Source: Methylobacterium bullatum
GTDB lineage: Bacteria; Pseudomonadota; Alphaproteobacteria; Rhizobiales; Beijerinckiaceae
NCBI GenBank assembly: GCA_902712845.1
Contig: LR743504.1
Location: forward strand, 1,338,001 to 1,402,000
Reading direction: 5' to 3'
Length of the DNA: 64,000 nucleotides
The position numbers and the translations under genes were made by a program. Positions within the stretch are counted from its first letter, which is position 1, and each line of letters begins with the position of its first letter. The notes beneath the pieces are model-generated. The model worked only from the letters and a program-made list of their open reading frames with translations, made no database searches and was not told the DNA's origin. This document shows positions 51,795 to 59,556 of the stretch, piece after piece.

Positions 51795-52751
51795 ATGTTC
51801 GATCCGTTCGACGACGATCTCGACGATGTGGCGCTGCGTTGCGCCGATGCCGATCCCGGCATCAGGCGCGTGGCGATGATGGAACTGGCCGAAGCCGTGG
51901 GCGCGCGCGCGCCTGTGCTGCTGCTCGACGGGCTCGGCGATGCCGACCCCGTCGTACGCGCCGCCGCCGCCAAGGCGCTGGACGAACACGACGGGCCGGC
52001 GGTCGTCGAGGGGCTCGTGCGCTCCCTGGAGGATGCCGATCCGGACGTGCGTCGCATCGCGGCCGACACTCTGGCCGAGAAGAAGGAGCCGTCCTGCGGT
52101 CCCCTCCTCATCGAGCGGGCCGGGCATCCCGACCCGTTCGTGCAGGCCGCCGCCCTCAGGGCCCTGCGCGAACTCGTCCTGCCCGATGCCTTGTCCGCGG
52201 CGCTGCGCGCGCTTCGGAGCCCGGCACCGGAGGTCCGTCGCGAGGGAATCGGCGTTATCGGCTATCTGAAGGCGGAGACCGCCCTACCGGCCCTGATGGC
52301 CACCGCCGCCGATCCCGACGAGACCGTGCGGCGCGCCACCATGGCGGCCCTGGTCTTCGTCCGCAGCGCCGGCCCCGGCGTCGCGATCCTCCTGGGGGGC
52401 TTGAGCGATGCCAACTGGCAGGTCCGCGAGGAGGCCGTGGTCTCCATCGGCAAGATCCGCCTGCCGGAGGCCGTCGATCCTCTCATCGCCACCATGGCGG
52501 ACCCATTCTGGCAGGTGCGTAGCAAGGCCGCCAACGCTCTCGGCCGCATCAAGGCGACGGGAGCCATCCCGGCCCTCGGCGCCGCCCTCGGCTCCGACGT
52601 CAGCAACCTGCGAAAGGAGGCCGCCGCCGCTCTCGGCGAGATCGCCGATCCCCGCGCGCTGAGCGTCCTCGAAACTTCCGCCGACGACCCCGATCCCGAC
52701 GTGCGCAAGCTGGTTCGCTGGGCGACCGACCGTTGCCGGGCGAGTGCCTGA
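51795..52751 (+). CDS. HEAT-repeat (PBS lyase-type) protein
   Basis: 318 residues from ATG 51795, 11 bases after the ferredoxin stop. Nine or ten HEAT-like repeats of about 31 residues run nearly end to end (PVVRAAAAKALDEHDGPAVV; PDVRRIAADTLAEKKEPSCG; ANWQVREEAVVSIGKIRLPE; PFWQVRSKAANALGRIKATG; SNLRKEAAAALGEIADPRAL). No lyase-specific cysteine or bilin site is evident. Such solenoids act as scaffolds or as bilin/Fe-S maturation helpers; the tight coupling to the flavoprotein and ferredoxin suggests it holds or matures that complex. Confidence 0.87.
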   Translation: MFDPFDDDLDDVALRCADADPGIRRVAMMELAEAVGARAPVLLLDGLGDADPVVRAAAAKALDEHDGPAVVEGLVRSLEDADPDVRRIAADTLAEKKEPSCGPLLIERAGHPDPFVQAAALRALRELVLPDALSAALRALRSPAPEVRREGIGVIGYLKAETALPALMATAADPDETVRRATMAALVFVRSAGPGVAILLGGLSDANWQVREEAVVSIGKIRLPEAVDPLIATMADPFWQVRSKAANALGRIKATGAIPALGAALGSDVSNLRKEAAAALGEIADPRALSVLETSADDPDPDVRKLVRWATDRCRASA

Positions 52752-52835
52752 TCCGCCTCCTCCGCCGGCACCGACGCGCGGCTGCCGGCGGAGGCGATAT
52801 GGTTCGGCTGGGCCTGATACTGTCGACAACGGAAA

Positions 52836-52862
52836 AAGGGGTTGCCTCATCGGCAACCCCTT
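52836..52862 (-). terminator. bidirectional terminator
   Basis: Eleven-base stem AAGGGGTTGCC / GGCAACCCCTT with loop TCATC. On the minus strand it is followed by TTTTTCC, giving a good intrinsic terminator for the DUF2171 gene; it also ends the plus-strand redox operon. Confidence 0.8.
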
Positions 52863-52886
52863 CGCATTCCGGCCCGACGCGCCGCG

Positions 52887-53123
52887 CTATTCCGCGGTGC
52901 CCCATTCGTCCTTGGCCTGGGCCGTGGTCCGGTTCAGCTTGACCTTGCCGTCCTCCACCGCATCGATCGAGTCGATGTGGAGGAAGTGGTGCCGGCCCTC
53001 GGCTTCGGGATCGGTCCGGGTGAGCTTGATGCGCTGCCCGTCGAGGTGGTCCACCGTACCCACATGCCCGTCATCGGAACCGACGACCGGCATATGCTCC
53101 TGAATCTTGCTGGTATCGACCAT
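52887..53123 (-). CDS. DUF2171 protein
   Basis: 78 residues from ATG 53123 (GGGAG upstream). IQEHMPVVGSDDGHVGTVDH, LDGQRIKLTRTD, HHFLHIDSIDAVEDGKVKL is the short beta-barrel-like DUF2171 pattern (PRC-barrel-like). These proteins often appear with stress or general-stress-response genes in alphaproteobacteria; function unknown. Located 12 bases downstream of the DUF892 gene and probably co-transcribed. Confidence 0.85.
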   Translation of the reverse strand: MVDTSKIQEHMPVVGSDDGHVGTVDHLDGQRIKLTRTDPEAEGRHHFLHIDSIDAVEDGKVKLNRTTAQAKDEWGTAE

Positions 53124-53135
53124 GGTTCGATCTCC

Positions 53136-53732
53136 CTACTCGGTCTTGGGCTTGGCCTTGGACCCGGACTCGGCTTTGGCGCCCTTCTTCCGGGGAGCCG
53201 GCTCGTCTTCCGTGCCGGCCTCGTCTTCGGTCCCGGCCTCGTCGGAGCCCTCGACGTTGAGGCTCAGGGCGATCTGCGTGAGGAGTTCGTCGGTTTTCTT
53301 CTCTTCCTGAAGGGTCTCGTCGAGGAGCTTGGCGGCGTCCTCGTAGCCGAGCTGGCTCGCCCAGGTCTTGAGGGTGCCGTAGCGGGCGATCTCGTAATGC
53401 TCGACGGCCTGTGCGCAGCCGATCAGGACCGCATCGGCCGCCGGGCTGTCGCCGAAATCTTCCAGATCCTCTTCCATTTCGGCCGTCAGGCCCTGCATGG
53501 CCTCGCAGGTCTTGGCCCGCGCCGACTTGCCGATGATCTCGAACACCTGCTGGAGGCGCTCGACCTGGACGGCGCTCTCCTCCGCATGGGTCTCGAACGC
53601 CTGACGCAACTCGTCGTGCTCGGCGGATTTGGCCGACTTCTTCAACGCGCGAACGGACTGCTTCTCCGCGTAATAGACATCCTTCAAGGTCTCGTAGAAG
53701 GCGTCGTTCAAAGTCTTCTGCTTGGCAGCCAT
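53136..53732 (-). CDS. DUF892 ferritin-like protein (YciE/YciF type)
   Basis: 198 residues from ATG 53732, with AGGA eight bases upstream; ATG 53738 is also in frame. Four-helix ferritin-like fold: LNDAFYETLKDVYYAEKQSV, FETHAEESAVQVERLQQVFE, QAVEHYEIARYGTLKTWASQ, with Glu/His metal ligands in E..H-x3-E positions. The last 45 residues are a low-complexity acidic then basic tail (DEAGTEDEAGTEDEPAPRKK) containing a tandem repeat. The family is induced by osmotic and oxidative stress. Forms a pair with the DUF2171 gene downstream. Confidence 0.88.
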   Translation of the reverse strand: MAAKQKTLNDAFYETLKDVYYAEKQSVRALKKSAKSAEHDELRQAFETHAEESAVQVERLQQVFEIIGKSARAKTCEAMQGLTAEMEEDLEDFGDSPAADAVLIGCAQAVEHYEIARYGTLKTWASQLGYEDAAKLLDETLQEEKKTDELLTQIALSLNVEGSDEAGTEDEAGTEDEPAPRKKGAKAESGSKAKPKTE

Positions 53733-53927
53733 AGACATTATCCTACAAGAACGAGTGTATTATTTCGTACCGACGCGGCGCGGCGATGCCAGTCCTGTAA
53801 TGAACGCTCGCTTTGCCTTGAGGCTCCCAAAAATTGGAGATCGATATTTGGGGGAAAACTATGGGGATTGCGCTCGGCCGTGGAACTTTTCGCCGTTGGG
53901 CCGCCATGCTTGGCGGTCGCTCCGACG

Positions 53928-54566
53928 TCAGGACGCGGCGGGAGGATGGAGCCGCAGGCGTCCGGCCTCCCCGCGGGCCGTGAACCAGTCCCGCTCGGCG
54001 TCCCAGGGGTGGCCGGACCAGCCGGCGAAGCCGAACCCATAGACGTCGATCGGGGGCAGGGACGGGCTCCGCCCCTCAAGGATGGCGAGCGCCACGAGGA
54101 AGCCCGTGCTCGGGTTCGGGGTGCCGGAGACGAGAGGGGCGAGTTGCTGGCGCGCGCGGTCATGCAGGGCGGAGGGCAGGACATGGACCGGGCGACGGGC
54201 GAGCTTGTCCCGCAGGGGAGCCGTCCAGCAGACGCGCTCATGGGCTCCCTCCTCGTCCGGCGAGAGTTCGGGGAAGGCCAGCAGGTAATGGTGGGCCTGC
54301 CGGATCACGGGGCGATCGAGGAACCCGTCATCTTCCACCCAGGCTCGGGCTTGGCCTCCGCGATTGACGAGGGCGAGGAGGGTCACGCGCGATCCCGCCG
54401 GGCCGCCGAAACCCGCCGCGTTGTTGAAGCGCACCACGCAGGACGCCCCATCGATGGCCCGGCCATGATCGCCGATCTCCGGCGCGTTGCCGACGAGGGC
54501 GAGGTGGGGATCGTCGAGGTCCGGCCAAGAGGACATGGGTTGAGCCGACACGGGTTGAATCGACAT
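53928..54566 (-). CDS. GT29-like (sialyltransferase-family) glycosyltransferase
   Basis: 212 residues from ATG 54566 with AGGAAA upstream. Two parts recall the sialyl motifs of glycosyltransferase family 29: HLALVGNAPEIGDHGRAIDG then ASCVVRFNNAAGFGGPAGSR (L-motif-like), and NPSTGFLVALAILEG with PPIDVYGFGFAGWSGHPWDA and ER (S-motif-like, HxxxE end). It lacks a signal anchor, so it would act in the cytoplasm. Bacterial GT29-like proteins are known but rarely characterised; donor and acceptor are unknown. It stands between stress genes and a small hypothetical, not in a polysaccharide cluster. A 15-base repeat lies over its first codons. Confidence 0.7.
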   Translation of the reverse strand: MSIQPVSAQPMSSWPDLDDPHLALVGNAPEIGDHGRAIDGASCVVRFNNAAGFGGPAGSRVTLLALVNRGGQARAWVEDDGFLDRPVIRQAHHYLLAFPELSPDEEGAHERVCWTAPLRDKLARRPVHVLPSALHDRARQQLAPLVSGTPNPSTGFLVALAILEGRSPSLPPIDVYGFGFAGWSGHPWDAERDWFTARGEAGRLRLHPPAAS

Positions 54567-54709
54567 GGATTGATTTCCTGAGCGCCGGCCCCCGGTGGGG
54601 GACGGGTGTCCCAACGAGTTTGCCGGGATCGGCGGGCCGGCCGCGGCATCGTCACCGATCACGAGGATGGATAGGGTCGAGGCTCGGGGCGCGTGGACGT
54701 CGGTGGGAT

Positions 54710-54922
54710 CTATGGCGGTCCGTCCGGCCGGGCCAGCGACGACCCGGGCGCCGTCCGCTCCATGGCGTTAAGGGCGTCCGCGATCGCGTGGGCGGCCTCC
54801 CGACCCAGGCCGACCTGCCGGACGTTCTTCACCAGCGCCGGCTCCAGCGTCTTGGTGTCGTAGACCGTCCATCCTCCGAGTTCTGGAGCGATGGCATAGA
54901 CGGCATGCTCGTTGTCGTTCAT
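54710..54922 (-). CDS. small hypothetical protein, 70 aa
   Basis: Starts ATG 54922 with GAAGG upstream. MNDNEHAVYAIAPELGGWTV, TKTLEPALVKNVRQVGLGRE, AAHAIADALNAMERT: a two-strand-plus-helix pattern of small uncharacterised alphaproteobacterial proteins. Nothing points to a function. Same strand as the GT29-like gene, 143 bases upstream of it. Confidence 0.6.
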   Translation of the reverse strand: MNDNEHAVYAIAPELGGWTVYDTKTLEPALVKNVRQVGLGREAAHAIADALNAMERTAPGSSLARPDGPP

Positions 54923-55400
54923 GGCGCGCCTTCACATTCGAGGAGAGCGACTGTTCGGGGTCGATGGAACGGCAGGTTGAGATCCAGGCTCTCTTGCGGG
55001 TACTGCGGCCCTCGGGAACAACGGTCTCTCGCTTGCCGCCGCATGGGAAAGCTTACCAGATGCGGCGGGATTCGAGTTGCGAGGGCTTCCGTCGCGTTTC
55101 ATGTCGAACTCTCTCGGATAAAGGGAGCGGCCGTCGAGCGGAGGGGCGGATCCCGTAGCCTCCCTGGGTGTGGCACGGACGCACCGGCCGCAGCCGGCAT
55201 GAGCCGCCGCTGCTTGTCAGCCACTCTGGCAGGGGATAGAGCCGTGCGGAAATGACGGGCGGGGCGGTCGACGCGCCGTCCGCGAGGCGCGTGACACACG
55301 GACGCGTTAACGGAGCCGTGCGGGAGGCCGGTCTAGGATCGGGGCCAAAGCGGGCTCGGGTCTCGCGATCGACCCCACCACGGATAAGGCTGAAGGGCAC
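54923..55400. other. intergenic region upstream of fdxA
   Basis: 478 bases, divergent promoters expected for the 70-aa gene and fdxA. No coding frame resembles a protein and no strong dyad is visible. Confidence 0.4.
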
Positions 55401-55739
55401 ATGACCTACGTCGTCACCGACAATTGCATCAAGTGCAAGTACATGGACTGCGTGGAAGTCTGCCCCGTGGATTGCTTCTACGAGGGCGAGAACATGCTCG
55501 TCATCCACCCCGACGAGTGCATCGATTGCGGCGTCTGCGAGCCGGAATGCCCCGCCGAGGCGATCAAGCCCGACACTGAGCCGAGCCTGGAGACCTGGCT
55601 GAAGCTCAACGCCGATTACGCGCGGAGCTGGCCCAACATCACGCAGAAGAAGGACGCCCCGTCCGACGCCAAGGACTGGGACGGCGTCGCCGGCAAGCTC
55701 GAGGCGCATTTCTCGGCCTCCCCCGGCACCGGCGACTGA
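55401..55739 (+). CDS. fdxA: seven-iron ferredoxin FdxA
   Basis: 112 residues, ATG 55401 with GAAGGG upstream. Binds one [3Fe-4S] and one [4Fe-4S] cluster: [20 protein letters not shown] and [20 protein letters not shown] are near-invariant in the family. The long C-terminal part ([20 protein letters not shown]) is typical of the proteobacterial 7Fe type. The gene lies upstream of carD, an arrangement widespread in alphaproteobacteria. Confidence 0.96.
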   Translation: MTYVVTDNCIKCKYMDCVEVCPVDCFYEGENMLVIHPDECIDCGVCEPECPAEAIKPDTEPSLETWLKLNADYARSWPNITQKKDAPSDAKDWDGVAGKLEAHFSASPGTGD

Positions 55740-56320
55740 CCCCGTAGCCGGGCCGGTGGCCCGGAAGGTCCGGTTCGCCTCGAGGTCACGGGCACGCGAT
55801 CCCCGCCCGGCCGACGGATAGGGGCGCTTCACGACGCCGCGGATGGCGGGCCGGCCTGTGGAAGCGTCGACCCGGCACGTCCTCAGAGATTCGCTCCCCG
55901 CCTGCATCGGGCGCCGTGCGGAGCCCGGCCCGACCGGTCGCTCACGCATGCCCTGCGTCGGCAATCCTTTGATTCGGCGCCCGGTTTGTGGTATGTAGGC
56001 TGCCTGCCGTCGTTCGTGCCTGACGTGCTGCCTTTGGCTACCTCACCGGTGGTTTTCAAACTTTTCGACAGAGTCGGCTTCCCACCTTCGTGGGACGCTA
56101 CCTCGGCGAGACGAGGCGGCATGTGATCGACCGCTGGAGGCGCATGCGCCTTCCGCGACCCCGATCGCATGGTGTGGATGATCGGTTAGCCTGGGACCCG
56201 CTCGGCCGGTGCATGACGCATCGATGGCCGGCGGACAAGGGGCTCAAGCCGGGTCACCCACCCCGGGAATGAAGGTTCAGCGCGACTCGACCCGCGCGAT
56301 GTTCTGGAGGCGCTTCTCGC
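55740..56320. other. intergenic region fdxA-carD
   Basis: 581 bases without a gene. Contains the candidate promoter at 55969-55997 and, near 56090, short palindromic pieces (CCCACCTTCGTGGG). A long untranslated leader for carD is implied. Confidence 0.45.
55969..55997 (+). promoter_or_regulatory. candidate promoter for carD
   Basis: TTGATT (55969-55974) and TATGTA (55992-55997) with a 17-base spacer, in an otherwise GC-rich gap; the start codon is about 320 bases further on. Confidence 0.35.
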
Positions 56321-56923
56321 ATGACCACAGCCAAGAAGACGACGGCAGGCCGCCAAGGCTTCAAGACCGGCGAAGCGGTGGTGTACCCAGCTCATGGCGT
56401 CGGCCGCATCACTGCGATCGAGGAGCAGGAGATCGCCGGCTACAAGCTCGAACTGTTCGTCGTCTCGTTCGAGAAGGACAAGATGGTCCTGCGCGTGCCC
56501 ACCGCCAAGGCCAACAGCGTCGGCATGCGCAAGCTCGCCGAGCCGGAACTCGTCAAGAAGGCCCTCGACGTGCTCACCGGCCGCGCCCGGATCAAGCGCA
56601 CCATGTGGTCGCGCCGCGCCCAGGAATACGAGGCCAAGATCAATTCCGGCGACCTGCTGTCGGTGACCGAGGTGGTCCGCGACCTCTACCGTTCGGAGGC
56701 CCAGCCCGAGCAATCCTACAGCGAGCGTCAGCTCTATGAGGCCGCCCTCGACCGCGTGCTGCGCGAGATCTCGTCGGTGAACAAGATCACCGAGACGGAG
56801 GCGCTCAAGCTGATCGAGCAGAGCCTCGCCAAGTCGCCCCGCCGTGCCAAGGGTGAGGCGGAAGCCGAGGGCGATGCCGAGGCAGAAGGTGACGGCGACG
56901 AGATCCGGGAAGAGGCCGCCTGA
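56321..56923 (+). CDS. carD: CarD-family RNA polymerase-binding regulator
   Basis: 200 residues. N-terminal RNAP-interaction Tudor-like domain (FKTGEAVVYPAHGVGRITAI, YKLELFVVSFEKDKMVLRVP) and a helical DNA-interacting domain (WSRRAQEYEAKINSGDLLSV, RQLYEAALDRVLREISSVNK). CarD/CdnL proteins stabilise open complexes at rRNA and other promoters. The tail is acidic and repetitive (EAEAEGDAEAEGDGDE), which is unusual but lies outside both domains. ATG 56321 with GGAGG about ten bases upstream. A strong terminator follows. Confidence 0.94.
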   Translation: MTTAKKTTAGRQGFKTGEAVVYPAHGVGRITAIEEQEIAGYKLELFVVSFEKDKMVLRVPTAKANSVGMRKLAEPELVKKALDVLTGRARIKRTMWSRRAQEYEAKINSGDLLSVTEVVRDLYRSEAQPEQSYSERQLYEAALDRVLREISSVNKITETEALKLIEQSLAKSPRRAKGEAEAEGDAEAEGDGDEIREEAA

Positions 56924-56961
56924 GCGGGCCACGGATCTCGGACGAATCCGGTCGACGATCG

Positions 56962-56993
56962 GGCCCGGCGCACCAGCGCCGGGCCTTTTTCTT
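56962..56993 (+). terminator. carD terminator
   Basis: Ten-base perfect stem GGCCCGGCGC / GCGCCGGGCC with loop ACCA, then TTTTTCTTT: a textbook intrinsic terminator. Confidence 0.93.
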
Positions 56994-57231
56994 TGTCGGC
57001 ACCGCATCGGCCGGTTCCGCCGGCGACCGTCGCCCAACTGCTCCGATGCGCCGCAGGGTCACGGCCCCCTGTCAGCCCGAGCCTGCGGAACTATCCACGC
57101 AACGGCTCCGTTGTTCGGTGCCTGGGCGATGCCCCCGGGCTGGTGCCCTCGCTCTCTGGACCATTCGGGTCGACCGACCCCGAACGTCCGTCGCGGCGCA
57201 CGCACGCAACGGACGAAAGGCGGAGGCGGGA

Positions 57232-58104
57232 ATGGCGGACATCGCGGGGATACGGCGACAGTTCATTCGTACGGCCATGGAGGCGCCTTTCCTGGCGCGA
57301 GACGAGGAACGTGGCCTCGCCGTTCGCTGGAAGGACGAGCGCGACGAACACGCGCTCCACCGCCTGATCTCCGCCCATATGCGCCTCGTCATCGCCATCG
57401 CGGGACGCTTCCGGCATTACGGCCTGCCCATGGCCGACCTCGTCCAAGAGGGGCATGTGGGCTTGATGGAAGCGGCGGCGCGGTTCGAGCCGGAGCGGGA
57501 AGTCCGCTTCTCCACCTATGCCACGTGGTGGATCAGGGCCTCGATCCAGGATTACATCCTGCGCAACTGGTCCATCGTCCGCGGCGGCACCAGTTCGGCC
57601 CAGAAGGCCCTGTTCTTCAACCTGCGTCGTCTTCGCGCCAAACTGATGCAATCCACCGAGGAGCATGTGGGCGACGAGATCCATCGCCGCATCGCCACCG
57701 CCATCGGCGTGTCGCGCGAGGACGTGGCCCTGATGGATGCGCGCCTGTCCGGACCGGACATGTCCCTGAACGCTCCCGTGGGCGAGGAGAGCGAGGCCTC
57801 CTCCGAGCGGATGGATTTCCTCGTGGACGGGTCCGACCTGCCCGACGAGACGGTCTCGGCCTCGGTGGATGGCGAGCGCCGGCTCACCTGGCTCAACGAG
57901 GCGCTCACCGTGCTGTCCGAGCGCGAATTGCGCATCCTGCGCGAGCGGAGACTCACGGAGGATCAGGCGACCTTGGAAGCGCTCGGCCGCCGCCTCGGCA
58001 TCTCGAAGGAGCGGGTCCGGCAGATCGAGAACCGCGCCCTGGAAAAGCTCCGGCGTGCCCTGGCCGAGCGTTTCCCACAGACCGCCGGCAACGTGTACGT
58101 CTGA
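57232..58104 (+). CDS. rpoH: RNA polymerase sigma-32 factor (RpoH type)
   Basis: 290 residues from ATG 57232 with GGAGGCGGGA upstream. Region 2: AHMRLVIAIAGRFRHYGLPM, ADLVQEGHVGLMEAAARFEP, RFSTYATWWIRASIQDYILR. The RpoH box is seen as AQKALFFNLRRLRAKL. Region 4: LSERELRILRERRLTEDQAT and LGISKERVRQIENRALEKLR. Controls heat-shock genes and is a likely driver of hsp20 at 7.5 kb. Alphaproteobacteria often have two RpoH proteins; the gene neighbourhood next to fdxA/carD fits RpoH2. It is separated from carD by a terminator, so it has its own promoter. Confidence 0.95.
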   Translation: MADIAGIRRQFIRTAMEAPFLARDEERGLAVRWKDERDEHALHRLISAHMRLVIAIAGRFRHYGLPMADLVQEGHVGLMEAAARFEPEREVRFSTYATWWIRASIQDYILRNWSIVRGGTSSAQKALFFNLRRLRAKLMQSTEEHVGDEIHRRIATAIGVSREDVALMDARLSGPDMSLNAPVGEESEASSERMDFLVDGSDLPDETVSASVDGERRLTWLNEALTVLSERELRILRERRLTEDQATLEALGRRLGISKERVRQIENRALEKLRRALAERFPQTAGNVYV

Positions 58105-58182
58105 TCGGCCGGTGCTTGCCGCCCGAGCCCGGCCCCGGCACATTAACGCTTCGGCATCCGACTTGTGAGATGACGGACGTTC

Positions 58183-58428
58183 ATGTCGTCGAGGTGCGTG
58201 GTGCGGGAAGTCCATGACACGAACGGTGCTACCGGCAGGCCGTTGATGGCGCTCGCTTTCATCCTCGCCGCGTGCGTGACGATCACCGCCGCCGTCGCCG
58301 TCAAGCACGGTCTCTCCTGGCCCGCTTCCGTCGGCATGGTCTATGGCCTGTCCGCCTTCTGTCAGATCGCCTATCTCGGCCTCGTCGTCGCCCGAGAGTG
58401 GGACGGCGCCCCCGGCCGGTCGACCTGA
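58183..58428 (+). CDS. small membrane protein, two TM segments
   Basis: 81 residues from ATG 58183 or 60 from ATG 58246. Two hydrophobic segments: LMALAFILAACVTITAAVAV and PASVGMVYGLSAFCQIAYLG, with a short hydrophilic C-terminus. No family recognised. It stops 3 bases before the phosphopantetheinyl transferase start, so the two are probably translated from one message. Confidence 0.55.
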   Translation: MSSRCVVREVHDTNGATGRPLMALAFILAACVTITAAVAVKHGLSWPASVGMVYGLSAFCQIAYLGLVVAREWDGAPGRST

Positions 58429-58431
58429 CGG

Positions 58432-59205
58432 GTGACCGCCGCTTGTCCGAGCGAGCCGATGGGCACCGGGACGCCGGATCGCGATTCTTACGTCACGGTC
58501 TGGGACGTCGATCTCACCCCGGCCCTCGACCATCGGTCGAAGTGCCGGGACCTTCTCTCCGACGACGAGATCGCGCGCGCCTCCCGGTTCGTCCGCGATG
58601 GGGATCGCTGGCGGTTCGAGGCGAGCCATGCGGCCCTGCGCCTCGTGCTCGGGGAACGGCTCGGATCGGACCCGCGCGGCCTCGTCTTCGGCGCGGCGCC
58701 CTCCGGCAAACCGTATCTCGCGGGGGAGCAGGCCGGATCGTGCCGCTTCAGCCTGTCCCATTCCGGCAGCCGCGCCCTGATCGGGCTTTCCTCCTCCGCG
58801 GAGATCGGCGTCGACGTGGAAGAGATACGCCCAATGCCCGATCTGCTGCGCATCGCGCGGGCGCATTTCGCCAGACGGGAAATCGCCGCCCTCGAAACCC
58901 TCCCGCCACGCGACCTCACGGCGGCGTTCTTCGCCTGCTGGACGCGCAAGGAGGCCGTGGCCAAGGCCACCGGCCAGGGCCTCTCCCTGCGCCTCGACAG
59001 CTTTGCCGTCTCCGTCACGCCGGACAGGGCGGAGTTGCTGACGATGCCGGCCGGGACGAAGGCCTGGAGCCTGCACGCCCTCTCCACGGCACCGGGCCAT
59101 GCCGCCGCCGTTGCCGTCATGGCGACGGGGATCGCCTGCGTCCGCCGCACCCTCGCCCCCGATTGGGCCGCCCGTCCCGGCGCCATATCGCAACAAGGGC
59201 CATGA
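58432..59205 (+). CDS. 4'-phosphopantetheinyl transferase (Sfp/AcpT type)
   Basis: 257 residues from GTG 58432, or 248 from ATG 58459. Activates carrier proteins by transferring phosphopantetheine from CoA. Seen: PSGKPYLAG and CRFSLSHSG in the first half, the metal-binding IGVDVEEIRPMPDLL, and FFACWTRKEAVAKATGQGL, which match the three signature motifs of the Sfp family. Target carrier unknown; no NRPS or PKS gene lies in the window. Confidence 0.92.
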   Translation: MTAACPSEPMGTGTPDRDSYVTVWDVDLTPALDHRSKCRDLLSDDEIARASRFVRDGDRWRFEASHAALRLVLGERLGSDPRGLVFGAAPSGKPYLAGEQAGSCRFSLSHSGSRALIGLSSSAEIGVDVEEIRPMPDLLRIARAHFARREIAALETLPPRDLTAAFFACWTRKEAVAKATGQGLSLRLDSFAVSVTPDRAELLTMPAGTKAWSLHALSTAPGHAAAVAVMATGIACVRRTLAPDWAARPGAISQQGP

Positions 59206-59268
59206 TGGCGCTTGCGGCTCCGCGCCGGCCTCGCTATACGTCCGCTCGCCGGTGGAGACGCCGGCCGT

Positions 59269-59345
59269 CGGAGTGTAGCGCAGTCTGGTAGCGCACCACG
59301 TTCGGGACGTGGGGGTCGCAGGTTCAAATCCTGCCACTCCGACCA
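59269..59345 (+). tRNA. tRNA-Pro (anticodon CGG)
   Basis: 77 bases: acceptor CGGAGTG/CACTCCG, D arm AGCGCAGTCTGGTAGCGC, anticodon arm CCACGTTCGGGACGTGG with CGG at 59303-59305, T arm GCAGGTTCAAATCCTGC, discriminator A and encoded CCA. A G-rich variable loop (GGGGTC) is typical. Confidence 0.97.
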
Positions 59346-59556
59346 AATTTCCCGAGAGTTCGCAGTCTCTTACTGCTTCCCCAAAAATCCCGCCGCAAGG
59401 CGTAGACCGCATGGTGAGCCTTGGTCTCCGCATGATGGTGTCCGCCGCCTTCGCGAACGGCGTGCCGTTGGCGACCGGCCACGTCGCTGCGGTGTGGCGC
59501 GGAATCTGAGGTGTCACGTCGTCGAGGCGAGCCGGACATGGGCGGCGGGCCGCGCA

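Noticed and set aside
55053..55964. 303-codon minus-strand frame over fdxA
   Set aside because: Shadow of the ferredoxin gene and its flanks; no protein-like features.
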